A stretch of 64,000 bases of DNA, taken from the NCBI GenBank assembly GCA_037176885.1, contig JAWWNJ010000010.1:806001-870000 (forward strand), written 5' to 3'. Positions 11,807-23,201 of this stretch are shown here, one piece after another. The position numbers were made by a program, and so were the translations under genes. Under the pieces are notes generated by a model. That model was not told the DNA's origin and did no database searches. It worked only from the letters and a program-made list of their open reading frames with translations. The stretch comes from Favolaschia claudopus (lineage: Eukaryota > Basidiomycota > Agaricomycetes > Agaricales > Mycenaceae). Position 1 is the stretch's first letter. Every line of letters starts with the position of its first letter.

Positions 11807-12139
11807 TCTCCAGGGTCGGTTGCGAGAGATCCGCCCGTATAATTTGTTTGCCGGACGTACTGTCTAAGTATTCTCCAGAGCGATCCTTGCGTTTCCTGAA
11901 TATATGGTGGTGGTTCGGGACAAGAAGGAAATCGAACGTCACCGTGACGGTCACGTTTCGCTTATTTGTCAGTCTCTTGTCATCAACCACCATGATGACG
12001 CGAAACAGGTGTGTTGAGTCGTTTCACCTTGCATTCCCTTTTTTCCGATATTTCTGACACCTCAACCCAATACAGAAATATTTTCGCCGACACCACTCAA
12101 AATGTTCGATAAATAAGTACTCGAACTTCGAAGTAATTT
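11807..12139. other. short intergenic region upstream of FMO
   Basis: FMO promoter side. The palindromic-looking CGTCACCGTGACGGTCACG around 11937-11956 is the only notable word; it could be a regulatory site but nothing proves it. Confidence 0.35.
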
Positions 12140-13377
12140 TCATGCCTTGAGCTCAGCACCGCGACCTTGAATATACCGCAGATCCTCCTCCGGAATATCA
12201 ATCCCAAAAACCTTTCTCAACGCCTCCGCCCGGTCCTCCTCAGTTTTCATCACCTTCAAAACAGTTGTCTTCGTCCCAACATGTCTGCGCACCACATTCC
12301 CCGCCATCGCCAGTCGTCCCAGATATCGCGTTAACGGTGTAAGACTCATAATGTCGGTAACACCACCATTCACCTCGCGCACCTCCTCATCGGTCATCCA
12401 GAAAAACTTCGTGCAGACGACATTATCCCAGAACAAGCCTGAGGTAAGCCCGACGACGCTGAAATTGAAGGCTTTGAAGTCTGCGTCGAAAAATTCGTCT
12501 TCGATGAAGGAATACATAACACGTCGCGTGGATTTTGGCTTCTCTGATCCAGAGTCTTTCACGTCGTGGACAGACTCGAGTCTCCACTCGAATTTTTCTG
12601 GGACTTGCGAATTGGGAAGTGACTCTATAGAAAGGTAAGCTCTGATCGTTCACTATACTGCTCACGCTCACCGAGACTAGACTCCGCACGTGCCGTCCGA
12701 CTGAGAACATGACTTTCCGATGGCGAAGCACCCATGACTTTCTCGCCTTCTTCGAGAAGAATGGGACGCACTGGCCCGGCTGCAACATCAACGAGGTACG
12801 TCGTATTACTCCCCTCCGTTGGCTGCACAAACAATATCATATGCACGAAGGCATGAAAAATCGGGGGCGCCTCAGGTGGCTGCTCGTTGATCCTCCCAGA
12901 TCCGGTATAGACTCTGCAACGACGACTTGAGATCTGCCGGTAAGCTCTGTCTAGATCAAGATAATTCATACCTGAATCCCAGTGCTTTAAGCATTTGACA
13001 AAATAGGCCGTTCAAGCCGAAACAATACGATCCTTTTCCTGAGTCCGACTCCACCATGCGACGAAACAAACTCTTGTAGGTGATATCCATCCAATGCTCA
13101 GCAGAGCTAAAATCTCACATTCATCATCGCAACATATTACTCCGTCGGCGACTCACTAATGCATCGCAGTATTCTCAAACGGAAACGTCGTCAAATTCAA
13201 TCGGGCCAGCAGACACAAAGTTTCCAGATTCGGTTGCAGAGAATTCAAGTCCCCAGGATACTTGATCTTCTTTAGCCATTGGTTGACTTGGTCTGCGGTG
13301 TAGACGGACGGAGTACCCTTGATCCAAAGGTCTCCTCGAAGCTTGCCTCTCCCTGAATCCGCAGCTGGTGTGGTCAT
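12140..13377 (-). CDS. arylamine N-acetyltransferase (NAT)
   Basis: Transfers an acyl group (acetyl-CoA, or malonyl-CoA in some fungi) to aromatic amines, hydrazines or aminophenols; cytosolic. Four exons, 13157-13377, 12972-13106, 12672-12913 and 12140-12624, give 361 codons with stop (360 residues). N-terminus: YTADQVNQWLKKI and LETLCLLARLNL.TFPFENTAMHY, typical NAT domain I. Exon 2 gives EHWMDI and the catalytic Cys in GSYCFGLNGLF. Exon 3 gives HAFVHMILFV (catalytic His) and YLVDVAAGP (catalytic Asp). The C-terminal part has NFSVVG and the FF-type strand, then a tail to ELKA. All three catalytic residues are present, so it should be active. In Fusarium a NAT homologue N-malonylates 2-aminophenol during benzoxazolinone detoxification, a possible precedent. 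Confidence 0.9.
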
Positions 13378-13787
13378 CGACGGTGAAACGAAGAAGCGGT
13401 GATTATCTGCCGATGGTGATCTGGGAAAGATCTTCTTTGATAGCGTTCATCCTCGTGTCGCTCGGGAAATCACGCTGAGTTTCACACTCACTCAGTACGC
13501 TCGGTTGGTTGACCACGACCGTGGATATTTCCCGCTGATGGATTGGTATCCAGAATCAGAGCCTCGCTCCCTTTGTTATTTGTTCTCGCTGCCAAGCAGA
13601 CGCTCTTGTTACTGTGTTGGCTAATCCGGTACGGTTTTCACTCCAGTCGGAAGATCTTCCTTGTGCATCGGTATCATGTTGCTTTCGATCAACAGGATGA
13701 TTGGATTCAAAACAAAACATACCAAGGCTTTTCTGACCTTGAACAGTCACATCCGGGGCCAAAATCGCCTTCCATCGGAGCCCTTGA
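13378..13787. other. intergenic, nothing recognised
   Basis: Upstream flank of the NAT gene and 3' flank of the small frame at 13788-14109. No domain or repeat seen. Confidence 0.4.
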
Positions 13788-14109
13788 CTAGTATCCCGTT
13801 ACAGGCTGCCACGCCCACGCAAGTTCGCCGAACGGTAACTCATTTCGTCCATCTTTGAATTCCTGAAACTGGCTCGGGGCGGCGCCTAAATATTAATGGA
13901 TATCAAGGGAGAAAACTCACGATGCCACTTCGACGTCTGTAACGGTCTGTTCGACGTTCAACATCCAGTACTTCATAGCGCACAAGCGCGTTGAAATGCG
14001 ACATGATCCTCGGCAGTGTCAGTACCGAATTCGCAAGACTTGTCAGCGTCAAATAGGTGAAGCGACAATCTTCTATCATACTTAATCCACGCGGAGTTTT
14101 CCTGTTCAT
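13788..14109 (-). CDS. small two-exon hypothetical protein (87 residues)
   Basis: A frame starting MNRKTPRG at 14109 runs to ...RRRSGI, then a canonical GTGAGT...TTTCAG intron (13863-13920), then EFKDGRNELPFGEL and AWAWQPVTGY with TAG at 13788. Both exons stay in phase. I recognise no family and see no convincing signal peptide. It starts 103 bp from, and divergently to, the membrane-protein gene at 14213. It could equally be the remnant of a longer gene. Confidence 0.3.
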
Positions 14110-14151
14110 AACTTGACGGCATGCTGATCCATGCCTGTTAGGTTGCCCTCA

Positions 14152-14160
14152 TTATATATA
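14152..14160 (+). promoter_or_regulatory. TATA box of the membrane-protein gene
   Basis: TATATATAT run about 53-61 bp upstream of the ATG at 14213, a usual core-promoter distance for basidiomycetes. Confidence 0.55.
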
Positions 14161-14212
14161 TTGAATGCTAATACTTCCATTCACACCAAGCTCCTTCCCC
14201 GGAACCGTCACC

Positions 14213-15512
14213 ATGGGCTCGCCGTTTGCCACTCAGGAAGATTCAGAGACTCTCTGGTATGAACAGAGCAATTACCGCGCAGTCAGTCTACATCTTGTTT
14301 ATCCATTCAATTGATCGTTGACGCCTTTTCCAATCGACAGACCCATCTCGCAGCGATAGGGTACGGTACGTACTGTGTCCTGTATGTCTGCCGGAATTTA
14401 TTCACTATATTTCAGGTCTACACGTTGCGGTATTTGCCGCAGTGACCTACTACACAATCAAGATGCGAGCCTCCAGCAACGGGATGTGGATGTTCTGGCT
14501 TATTTTCAATTTCCTCGAGTTTGCTTTTGGGACTATCAACCTCGCATGCAGCGTTACGTATAATGAGAATGCATGGGTTAACGACCGGGAGTATCCAGGA
14601 GGGCCGTTCAACTATCTCATCGAGCAAGGGAGTCTTCCGTTCATGACTTTGGGCAATTCGGCCTCCATCTTGGCATCGTTTCTTTCGGACGGTATGTTGG
14701 TAAGTTCTGCAGTATTCTGATCTTTTGCTTTGATAAATTCAAGGATTTGATCATAGTTATACCGCGCCGGGATTCTCTGGAATTTTGCATGGTACATCAT
14801 CGTACCGCCCGCCTTATTCTTCATCGCCTGCATCAGTGCGTCGTCCGGCCTTCTCCATGGATCTCGCTGACTCTGATACAGTTCTATCTATCATGACTGT
14901 TATCCAACTAGCGGTTCCCACCGTATCCCTGCCCGAATTATCACTAGCCGTTTGGATCGTGCTTATGCTCCTCCCTATGTGGCTTACGATCCTCATCGCC
15001 GGGCGGATTCTGTACCACCGTAAAACTTTGCTCGCCGCTCTCGGACCGGAACATGCAAATCACTATACAGGCATCTCCGCCATTGTCATTGAGTCTGCGC
15101 TCCCGTTCACAGTCATCTCTATCATTCTGCTTGGACTATTTGGTGACAAGAATACGGCGCAGAATTTATTTGTTCCGTTGATGGTGCAGTTCGAGGTAAT
15201 TTCTTCTCTGTATTTACTCGGTAAATTCTGACTTGCTTCATGGATCTATTGTAGTGTATGGCTCCAGAGCTGATTATTCTGCGCGTCGTTCTCGGCCGCG
15301 CGTGGACAAAGGGCACCGTCTCCGGAAAGGACGTGCCCTCTGAACTGCACTTTGCCTCGGCTACCAAGACAAGCACTGGGTATGAACGAGACACCAGAAC
15401 TACGCGCTCGACAAGGAGTCAAACTGAAGAAACTGATGGAGAAAACCGACCGTCTGTAGTTGTTGTCCTTCGAGATGACCATGAGGCTCATGTGGAAGAG
15501 ACGAAGGTGTAA
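14213..15512 (+). CDS. multi-pass integral membrane protein, fungal family of unknown function
   Basis: Six exons, 14213-14281, 14341-14365, 14416-14699, 14757-14835, 14882-15195 and 15255-15512, give 343 codons with stop (342 residues). Hydrophobic segments occur at AIGYGLHVAVFAAVTYY, MFWLIFNFLEFAFGTI, GILWNFAWYIIVPPALFFI, MTVIQLAVP, WIVLMLLPMWLTILIAG, PFTVISIILLGLF and PLMVQFECMAPELIIL. That makes about seven spans with a short N-terminus and a charged, Ser/Thr-rich C-terminal tail (RTTRSTRSQTEET), a receptor-like layout. I recognise no receptor or transporter signature. Two exons are very short (25 and 79 nt), as usual in these fungi. It has a TATA box and a good ATG context (CACCATGG). 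Confidence 0.8.
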
Positions 15513-16085
15513 TACAATGCGATGGACTGAATTGCTTCTGGTTCTTTCAATCACCGAGATATCATTCATCTACTGTTGTTGGTAACTTGGTTTGACTTCA
15601 TTTCAACTTCTTACAATTCAGCGAGAAACAAGCGAGAGATACTAGCTACCTATTTCTTTTGCTACTTTGGTAAATGCAGCAAGCTTATTCGTTTCTTGGC
15701 TCCTGGCGCGTGGAAATAAGTAGCTTCAGTTTTCACCTACAGAATATTACAAAGACTAACCCAGTCGACTCGCATAGCATAAAAATGGGGGGTCCTGGTT
15801 CTAAGTTTTGCCCCAGCGTTTGAACTGGAGTCGAGAAAGCAAATCCGACCGAAAGTTGAGTTGAAACTCAAAATAGGTCGGACCGAGGTCCGGGCCTTCG
15901 GCCGAGGGGAGGTTGATATCCGGGATTTTTCGGCCGCCCACCTCTTGATCGCTGCCAAGCAGTCCATAATTTGATCACATTTTTTTTTTTCCTTATCACA
16001 CTTGTCTCACACCACCATCTCCTGGCCGCCATATCGCTCCGCCTCCCCGCCCACTGACACTGAGGGAAAGCCAGGAATGGGTAGC
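15513..16085. other. intergenic, nothing recognised
   Basis: Only a short GC-r stretch with self-complementary words (GGTCCGGGCCTTCGGCC at about 15888-15904) stands out. No gene seen. Confidence 0.4.
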
Positions 16086-16352
16086 TGATACTCGCAGGTG
16101 AGTCCTCGTCGCCTCATTTATGTACCGGGGGAGAGTCCGCGACGCGTCTGCCACGTCACGGACTCGCTGGTGCGGCGGCACCAATGAACAGTTGGTGACT
16201 GGTCTAAGTGCTATGATGATTGTAGTTCAGAATCGCAACGAACTTCGTTATGAAATCAGCTATATCTATATATCTGAGCCTTTTTCGTTTTTTTCTCCTG
16301 ATTCGATTCTGGAACGCGACGCTAATATGCTTTTGCAGCTCCTCGGGTCCTT
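16086..16352 (+). repeat. tandem duplication, unit 1 (intron-like)
   Basis: Starts GCTGATACTCGCAGGTGAGT and ends TATGCTTTTGCAGCTC. It contains TGATGATTGTAGTTCAGAAT and CAACGAACTTCGTTATGAAA, shared with unit 2 at 16406-16635. It is bounded by donor-like GTGAGT and acceptor-like TTTGCAG, as if an intron with flanking exon bases was duplicated. Confidence 0.7.
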
Positions 16353-16405
16353 GCTAGCAGGCTGTAGAAATGATACGCTCCAGGCTGTTCGCCTGTTGAC
16401 CGGCA

Positions 16406-16635
16406 TGCTGATATTCCGAGGTGAGTTCTCGTTCCCTCATTTTCTAGTGGATCCGCGGTACCTCTGCCACGTCTGTCGTTCGCGGGGCAGTGAGCAGTTG
16501 GAACAAAGGCTATGATGATTGTAGTTCAGAATCGCAACGAACTTCGTTATGAAATTATCTATATCTATATTCTGAGCCTCTCAATTTTTGCCCCTTCTCA
16601 AAAGTGACGCTGATATGCTGTTGCAGCTCGTTGGG
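16406..16635 (+). repeat. tandem duplication, unit 2 (intron-like)
   Basis: Second copy of the 16086-16352 unit with a near-identical core (about 55 bp) and diverged edges. It again runs from a GAGGTGAGTT donor-like word to GCTGTTGCAGCTC. The 50-odd bases between the units read like a short exon. Confidence 0.7.
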
Positions 16636-16754
16636 TCACGGATTCTGTGCATGTCGGGAGGGCAAATGTAGTCGAGATTTCTGGGCAGGATTGACTCGTA
16701 TGTCTGAGGCTCTATCCCTTCTTTTCCCGCCCAACGCTGACTCGAGTTTTGTCA

Positions 16755-16850
16755 CGAACCGCAGGGCTGAGGACCTCTGTGTTGGAGCGCTTTTTTGCGA
16801 GAGATGTTGATTGATCTCGGAGAGGGATTCTAACGTGGTCGCCGCCAGGT
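16755..16850 (+). repeat. dispersed repeat, copy 1
   Basis: Matches the reverse complement of about 23780-23890. Shared words include GGACCT.TGTGTTGGAGCGC and TTTGCGAGAGATGTT, continuing more weakly into GGATTC..GGCCGCCA. Translated, both copies give EDLCVGALFCERC. Origin unknown; perhaps a fragment of one gene family scattered by rearrangement. Confidence 0.6.
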
Positions 16851-17079
16851 ACTGATAGTATTCCCGTCTTTGAGCGACGATGACCTCCCGTATACTCGAT
16901 CGCGTCCCGCTCCTGATTCTCTGACGAGCCGCATTAATGTACTACATTCCTCGGGCTTCTTCTTTTGCGCGGGTAGCAGGCGAGTAACGCCTCTTGTCTA
17001 CTTCTACTGTAACTCTGTATGGATGTGCTGCTACCTATGAAGGCCAAGGAACTCGTCATTGACCCTTAATCTCAGACTC

Positions 17080-18165
17080 CGCCGACGTCGTCAACTCGCC
17101 CATATTCCAAGACGCTTCCCCTCGGCGGGTGGGGCGATCCAATAAACGACTTTCGTGTCCCCGACAGAGCGTTCAACTCTAACTCCTCTTCATATGATCA
17201 TCCTTTCGGCTAGCGTATCCCTCCCCGCACAACTTCACTCTGCGCCCGTTCTTGGTTAACGTTCCGGGATAGCGAGCGAGGGATTTTTGACGTGAGGAAG
17301 AGGAGGGGGTGGCGGGGAATGCGATCGGACGTTTACGAGGGGGGAGAGGGAGAAAGAGAGGATGGTGTGTGGGTGGGTTTGTTGGTGATTTTCAATTTGT
17401 GGGGTTTCAGAGGGGTTTGCAGGTTAATGTGCGTGGTTCAGATAATTTTAATTGGATTGGATGGGTGGATTTCGAGATCATCCTGACTCGAGGATTTATC
17501 TTGTTCTTTCTTTTTATTTGACTCTAGAGCTCGCATAGTGCGGTGCATCTCATGATTGGCGGGTGAGTTTAGTTTCTTGTGCTATATGTTATGAGTTTCT
17601 GGCTTCGGATATACATAGAGATATGAGTGGCAATGTCCGGGCGATGCGCCAGCGGATTGTGTATGCGGCCCAACGTTCTCTGCGAATGGTCTGGCCTCAT
17701 TTTTTTTTTTTCGTTTCGTATTCACGGTCACAGCTAAGTCGGATTTGCTCTCACACAGACCCGCTATTTTGGCTGCATCACGCTGTGTGTTCTTTCTTTC
17801 CTTCCTTCACTCAAAAGATACTGTGCCATCCTCTAAAACATATCCGCGTTTCGGTGTATGTAGTTGGTGGATAAAATATGGTACGACTGGCAAAACATCC
17901 ACCCATCAAACAAGAAGGCGTTATTCGGTGGGGCGGTTCAGGCGATACAGAATGCGACCGGGTACTATTACAAATATCCTACTGGTGCGCCGCCGTTTTT
18001 GCAGGTAAGTGTTGTACTCGTTCTTTAACCTGAGACTACAATATTGACTTGATTTTCGGCGTGTAGATGAACGCCACCATGCCGTCAGACGCACCGTTTC
18101 CTGCGGCGATGATACAGGATGTTATGAGCACGACGGAGGGTATACTTTGTTATGTGTACGAGTAG
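17080..18165 (+). pseudogene. decayed tyrosinase (paralogue of 8464-9811)
   Basis: Every segment of the upstream tyrosinase from the copper-A side onward has a counterpart here, but broken. NSPIFQDASPR is followed by a frame change into GGWGDP.NDFRVPD; a stop interrupts the FRL.YP..PH stretch. Then come GFVGDF-like, SAVHLMIGG-like and LHHAV remnants of copper B. The last two exons are better kept: VDKIWYDWQN.HPSNKKALFGG, and after an intron MNATMPSDAPFPAAMIQDVM...CYVYE ending TAG at 18165. The CFWLHH exon carries frameshifts and a poly-T expansion. No intact route through the gene exists, so it is a pseudogene created by duplication of the neighbour. Confidence 0.85.
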
Positions 18166-18484
18166 ATCCTATTCGATATCTGTTGACGGGGCCGTAGACA
18201 GGTAGCGTGAGGGAGCCTGAGGAAGAAATTTGGAATTCGGATGGCGAGAAAGGTTGTCTGATAATGTAATGGTCGGCTTTAGGGTGGGCAAAGACCATAG
18301 TGATATGGCGCGCTAGTGAATATTTAAGGAATCTCGTGCAACGCGGAATTCGCTGACAGATACTGTAACTTAAGTAGATCGTGGTGATCAGGTGATCGCG
18401 TCGAGATCACGTTTGAACAAGAGTACTTGATGCCATCAATTGCAAACCTCAGGTCTTCCGCCACCGTGACGCAGTGGCACGAAC
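18166..18484. other. intergenic, contains 19-bp dispersed word
   Basis: TGATCAGGTGATCGCGTCG at 18385-18403 recurs exactly at 23902-23920, which itself borders the dispersed repeat at 23780-23890. Otherwise nothing recognised. Confidence 0.5.
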
Positions 18485-20217
18485 ATGTCCATCTTAGGAC
18501 TACCGATAGACGTCCCCCGTCACCCAGAAGTCCCTACAGCTTCATCTACGGCAGCTCAAACTCTGGTTACCTTGCCTACAGACGCTCTGGAACCGATATT
18601 GCAGTTCCTGTACGATCGATGGTTTCTCGACATACACCGCGAATTCCAGTCGGAACCACACTTCGACTACGAAAGATGTCCAGGTCAATATCTGCTGGCG
18701 CTGTCTTGTTCTTGTCGGTATATGAGAGCTCAAACTCTGCCGTGGATCTTTCGTGAGGTTTATAATTGGGACTCCCCACGCGGGAGGGTTTGGCCGGAGT
18801 CGTCGTGGCCATATTTCAGGTCCGTTGAGCCTCATCGTTGTATATTCAACACTGGAGCTGATCCAGTGCTCTGAAGGACCGTTCATCTCAGGGACCACAC
18901 AGCACAGAAACCTTATCGTCCTTCCCGGAAGCTTGAACTATCGCCGGAAACTATACGTTCGGTGTCTGTGATGCCCTCGCTCACCAGGATCTCGATTCGC
19001 CTCGAATCATCTATTCCATGGGATTTACTCTATTCCATCTCGCTAGCACCATCTCTTCGGCGACTTGAGATTCATCAAGCATGTTTGGATGGAGAGTTCC
19101 CTTCCAGTTCCCTTCCTTTTCCCGCTCTGGATACTCTATTGATTTCCATTGCGGGTTTCAGGAGTATCGCCAGTCGGGAAGGCGTAGATGATAACAAGGA
19201 AGGGACGAACGTACACTCGCTGCTCAGAGCCGTCAACTCTCGTCTCACGGAGCTCTCCATTTCAGGCGACCTCCTCTCGCCTCCATTCACCTCTGTTGAA
19301 TGGCCCCAAATTCGGCGGCTCACGATAACAGAGCATCCGCCTACTCCCTTCATCCCTGTTGTCAATCTTGTAGCCAACATGCCCAAACTGCGCGATCTGC
19401 AAGTCCTCTATACCTCAGACATGACGAACGGCAGGGGGCCTTCGTCATTAATTCGGCTTGGAGACGCAAGTCTTCGAAATCTTTACGATCGTTGTTCGGT
19501 GCTCTTCACTGCAAAGCTGGGGAACGTGCGCTCAGACGATCCCATCTTCGCGCAACTTCCAGCGAGTCTGTGCTCGCTCTATCTTCGTGCGCCGGTCGAC
19601 CCATATGATGCGCGTTGGGGGTTCCCACAGAAAGCCCACTTGCCTCTCGATAAGCAGACGTTCTCGACAGCCCTCGATAATCTGCGCCACCTTGAAGATT
19701 TGAAAGAGTTGTGTTTCGACCTCGACTCGTTCGTTACTGCTCCTTTCATTGAACACATTGCATCTGCACTACCCCAAGTCGAGGTCCTCGAGTTCTATCT
19801 CCCTCAATACCCATTCATGTCCTCTCCTTACCGTTTTGACGAACGAGGCCGTGATGTCAGTGTGCATGCATCTCCATGACGCTTCGCCTTCAGCTGACCA
19901 ACTTTCTTTCTCTCCTATCTTTCCTACAGCCCGCCCTCCTCGCCGCGCTAAATCGGTTCCCACATCTTCGTCACCTGCGTTTAACGATGGACCTCCCTAG
20001 AGAGTGGTGGGACCCCCATTATTCTGAACAAGTCAATGCTCAGTGGCTGCTTTCGGGCGTTCCCACTCTTGCCACTGTCTCATTCGCCTGGCCAAAGGAG
20101 ATGTATCTTGTTGGGTACGATATGGCGGGTTGGCGCAAGTGGGATAGTGGTGTCTTCAACTTTACCTTTCCTACTCCGCCCCCTTCGCCCGACCCAGTGG
20201 AAAATCTTTATTATTAA
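18485..20217 (+). CDS. F-box/LRR-like protein
   Basis: Likely substrate adaptor of an SCF ubiquitin ligase. Three exons, 18485-18819, 18877-19855 and 19930-20217, give 534 codons with stop (533 residues). N-terminal F-box-like pattern: LPTDALEPILQFLYD, then LLALSCSCRYMRAQTLPWIF. The remainder is a degenerate leucine-rich array (SLRRLEIHQACL, LTELSISGDLL, QIRRLTITEHP, LRDLQVLYTS, HLRHLRLTMDL) typical of the very large F-box families of Agaricomycetes. The C-terminus is Pro-rich (PPPSPDPVENLYY). It is not a close paralogue of the two F-box genes at 28.7-32 kb. The target is unknown. Confidence 0.75.
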
Positions 20218-20667
20218 TGAAGAAACTCCACGTAGTTTAGCTTGAATAGCATGTTATTTTCTGTCCATGTAGCCTGTATACATTTCATTTTCATTTCAAT
20301 ACAGTAATAGTACTCCCTTCGAACTCATCTTCGTATGACTGCAAACACTTGCTTACCGAACACAATCACAAATATTCTAACGTCCCGAGATATCTGGGCC
20401 TTGGAATCGAAAATCACTGGATCTCTAGCAACTTGTAGTGAATTATCCGATGACTAGGAGAGGAGAGAGCGAAATAACTTCTATCTAATTGGTGTTGTAG
20501 TGGTTGTGGATGGGTAGCCGGAGGGAGGCAGAAAATGCTAAATTTCGTGGAATGGCGAGAAACGTTGTCGGAAAATGATTAATTTCTTTCATTGATGACA
20601 GTAGTCTAGTATCGCGCGTCATTATTTGGATATAGGTATGAGCTTAGAACTTTGGAGGACCAAGGTT
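20218..20667. other. intergenic, nothing recognised
   Basis: 3' flank of the F-box gene and edge of the segmental duplication, whose similarity starts near 20668. Confidence 0.5.
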
Positions 20668-20769
20668 CAAACGCTGCTGGTTGGAGAAGGTTGGAGAATG
20701 CAAATAAAACGTGCTAAATGTAGATTATTATATGTAGATAGAATACTCAGAACAGCCGCCATTCACGCC

Positions 20770-22962
20770 TCACGAATAGGCAGGTTCAGGACTTGATCTC
20801 CTCACAAGAGGTAGACCATTCGCCGGAGCATCCAAAGCCATCTTCAACCGATCCGACGGCGATTCCTGCCCAAACAGCTCTTCTGCGTTCGCAGCTGCTC
20901 TAGACTTCAGCTCGGTCGGTCCGTATGCCGCCCCAATAGCGGTGGTAGGATCGACAAGACGACTCCTTGCTACGCGGGTGTACGGCGACTTTTTAATCTG
21001 TACGGCGGCGTTGACCGTGATGAGCGCAACAGCGAGACTATGAGCATTTGTAAGCCCGGGTAGACGTAAACCATGAAAGCCAACGCACATATATATCGCA
21101 GAGAAGAGAAATAGCAGCAAGAAAGGGGGCAGAGGCATCCGGGACCCAATGTGCGACGTCGTATTCTCCACGGTCAGCGCCTCTACTTGCCCCATGACAT
21201 ATGCCGTCGTTGAAAGCGTCACAAGCGCAAGCCGCCTAGCGAATGCATCTGCGTAACTACCAGAAAACAAGCCAATACCCTCAACATAATCTGCGACGTA
21301 TCGCAAGCCCGCTCGGGACCCGTCTGACAAGCGCTGGGCTTGGTCGAGATCTGATGGTACACTTGCCCATTGCGTGTAGGTGCCATTGAAATAGTGATAA
21401 GTCACCTCGACGCCCTGCAGCTCGCAGGTGAGGATATTATATCCTCCTTGGTTCCCGTGTAGGAAGAATCCGGTATCGCCTACGACTGGATGGGGATCAG
21501 TATCGTTGTTCCTCGTGTTGAGCGGAACACAATCAATTGATCAACGTACAAGCATCGTTCTCAGTGGCATCGGTGTTGTAGGCTTGTGAGATGATTTCAG
21601 CGCCCCATCGGAATGTCCTAGAATTAACCCAAGTCAGCCGCTGCGGCAGGTAAGGAAGAAAAGCCTCACGTAGAATTGGTGGTGGCATTGCATGCGAGCG
21701 GGCTTCCATCTTCCCCTAGTGGGCCGCCATGTACCGATCCAGCGAAAGAATTGCACCCCTCTGGCGTCGAAGTGTTGAAGTTCACGGATGCAGGGCAATT
21801 GATGGTCAGATCCGCATTCGGGCCAGCATTTTTTGGGTCGACGCATTGAGACGTTATGGTCTTGCATGTGGCCTTCACACCTGCGGCCTTGGCAACCCAT
21901 CCGACACGGTCGGAAATGTTGACGGTGGGGGGAACCATGATCGCTGTGGAGGCGTCTGTGAAAGCAATGACCATGTCGTGAGAAACGTCATTCATGGCGA
22001 GAATTCTTTGAGAAGATGCTAGGGGATTCCCTCCAGAACTAAAAGTAAACAGCGCCTTGGATGAATAGGTGTAAGCTGGTTGATGGAAATTCACGCACCC
22101 TCTGATGAAACCGCACTGATACGGTTTATTTCCAAACACATCCTTGAGCCCGTCACACATCGTTTGGTTCACGACCCGCCCATATAAAGGGACAGGCCCG
22201 TCTCGAACGATTTCTGTGACCGGGTATAAGACACCTTTTGATACGAGTCCGAGCCACGTTTCTATCCCGGTCGTCCCATAGCCGATGGCGAGGAAAAATA
22301 GCAGCATCAGTACTGCGTATCTCAATATCGGAGGCCGAGACAGATTCTTGCCGCCAGGAATAGCCCCTCGCCCGACCAAATACCTGGAGCCGTTCCAAAG
22401 CGCCTCGAGATTGGCGCCATTGAGCGTCTGCATCAGTATTCCCAACCTGAATTGATGATTATTGAGTATGCGATTTCGGATATAAGGAATGAGTTGCTGC
22501 GCACTGATACGGTGTGGGTCTGTCTGTCCCGTCGACGAGAGATGCATCTACCCACCGCCCAGCCAGAACATACGCGGCAATTCCAATCACAATCGGAATC
22601 GAGAGACCGATGACGAGGGAAGACAAGTGCGCGATTGCGAGTGTGGTGCCGAGGGGTGCTGCGGTGACGATCGCGCCGCCGGTAATGTGGTAGTCGTACC
22701 TGCCGAAGACCTGAACGAGTACGCCTACATCGACGAGAGTGACGGCCAGAATAATTAGTACTCCGGTGAGTACTACTGGCCAGATGGGTTCGGAAGCCCC
22801 TCGACTCTGCAGCTCTTCGGTGTGAGTCCGTGGAAGGGATGGTTTTTCGAAAGTGGCAGTTCGGCTGGGCAGGAGGGTGGATGCACTGTTCTGGTTGAGT
22901 TGGGGCATGTCGTATGCGTCTTGGAATGGGTCGTATTCGTGGTGGGTTGAGCGGCTGGCCAT
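20770..22962 (-). CDS. multi-pass membrane protein, copy A of duplicated gene (635 residues)
   Basis: Unknown function. Six exons, 22505-22962, 22099-22446, 21670-22038, 21550-21617, 21089-21485 and 20770-21037, total 636 codons with stop. N-terminal cytosolic tail (MASRSTHHEYDPFQDAYDMP), then hydrophobic spans VVLTGVLIILAVTLVDVGVL, AIAHLSSLVIGLSIPIVIGI and AVLMLLFFLAIGYG. A large loop follows, probably outside the membrane, with several N-glycosylation sequons (NQT, NTS, NAT, NST, NGT) and many Cys. A last span (PPFLLLFLFSAIYM) precedes a basic C-terminal tail. The first intron donor is best placed at CA|GTGCGC, because that site is kept in both copies whereas the upstream GTATCA is ATATCA in copy B. 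Pair partner: 32597-34779. Confidence 0.85.
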
Positions 22963-23201
22963 ATGTAGAGGTGGGCCTTGCAGCACCGGGCAAGATGGGG
23001 AGGGTGAATGGAAAACATGGAAAACGCTCAGTACCAAATTCGTATGCCGCAATTCTGATAGGCGAGATTGACGTATTCGAGATTGACGGTGAAATACAGT
23101 ATCCGACGATGTGAATGTGATTGAGGCTTGAAATGTGGTTTGCCTTTGAAGGAGTGGTGAGGATGTAGGAGACTGCGTGAGGATGTAGGAGAGACTGCAA
23201 G

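Noticed and set aside
11937..11956. CGTCACCGTGACGGTCACG as a transcription-factor operator
   Set aside because: Suggestive palindrome, but a single occurrence with no partner site and no known consensus that I can assign.
18350..18420. Possible tRNA or small structured RNA near the GATC-rich palindromic words
   Set aside because: No acceptor stem, anticodon loop or TTC loop could be drawn; the palindromic words are just overlapping TGATC repeats.
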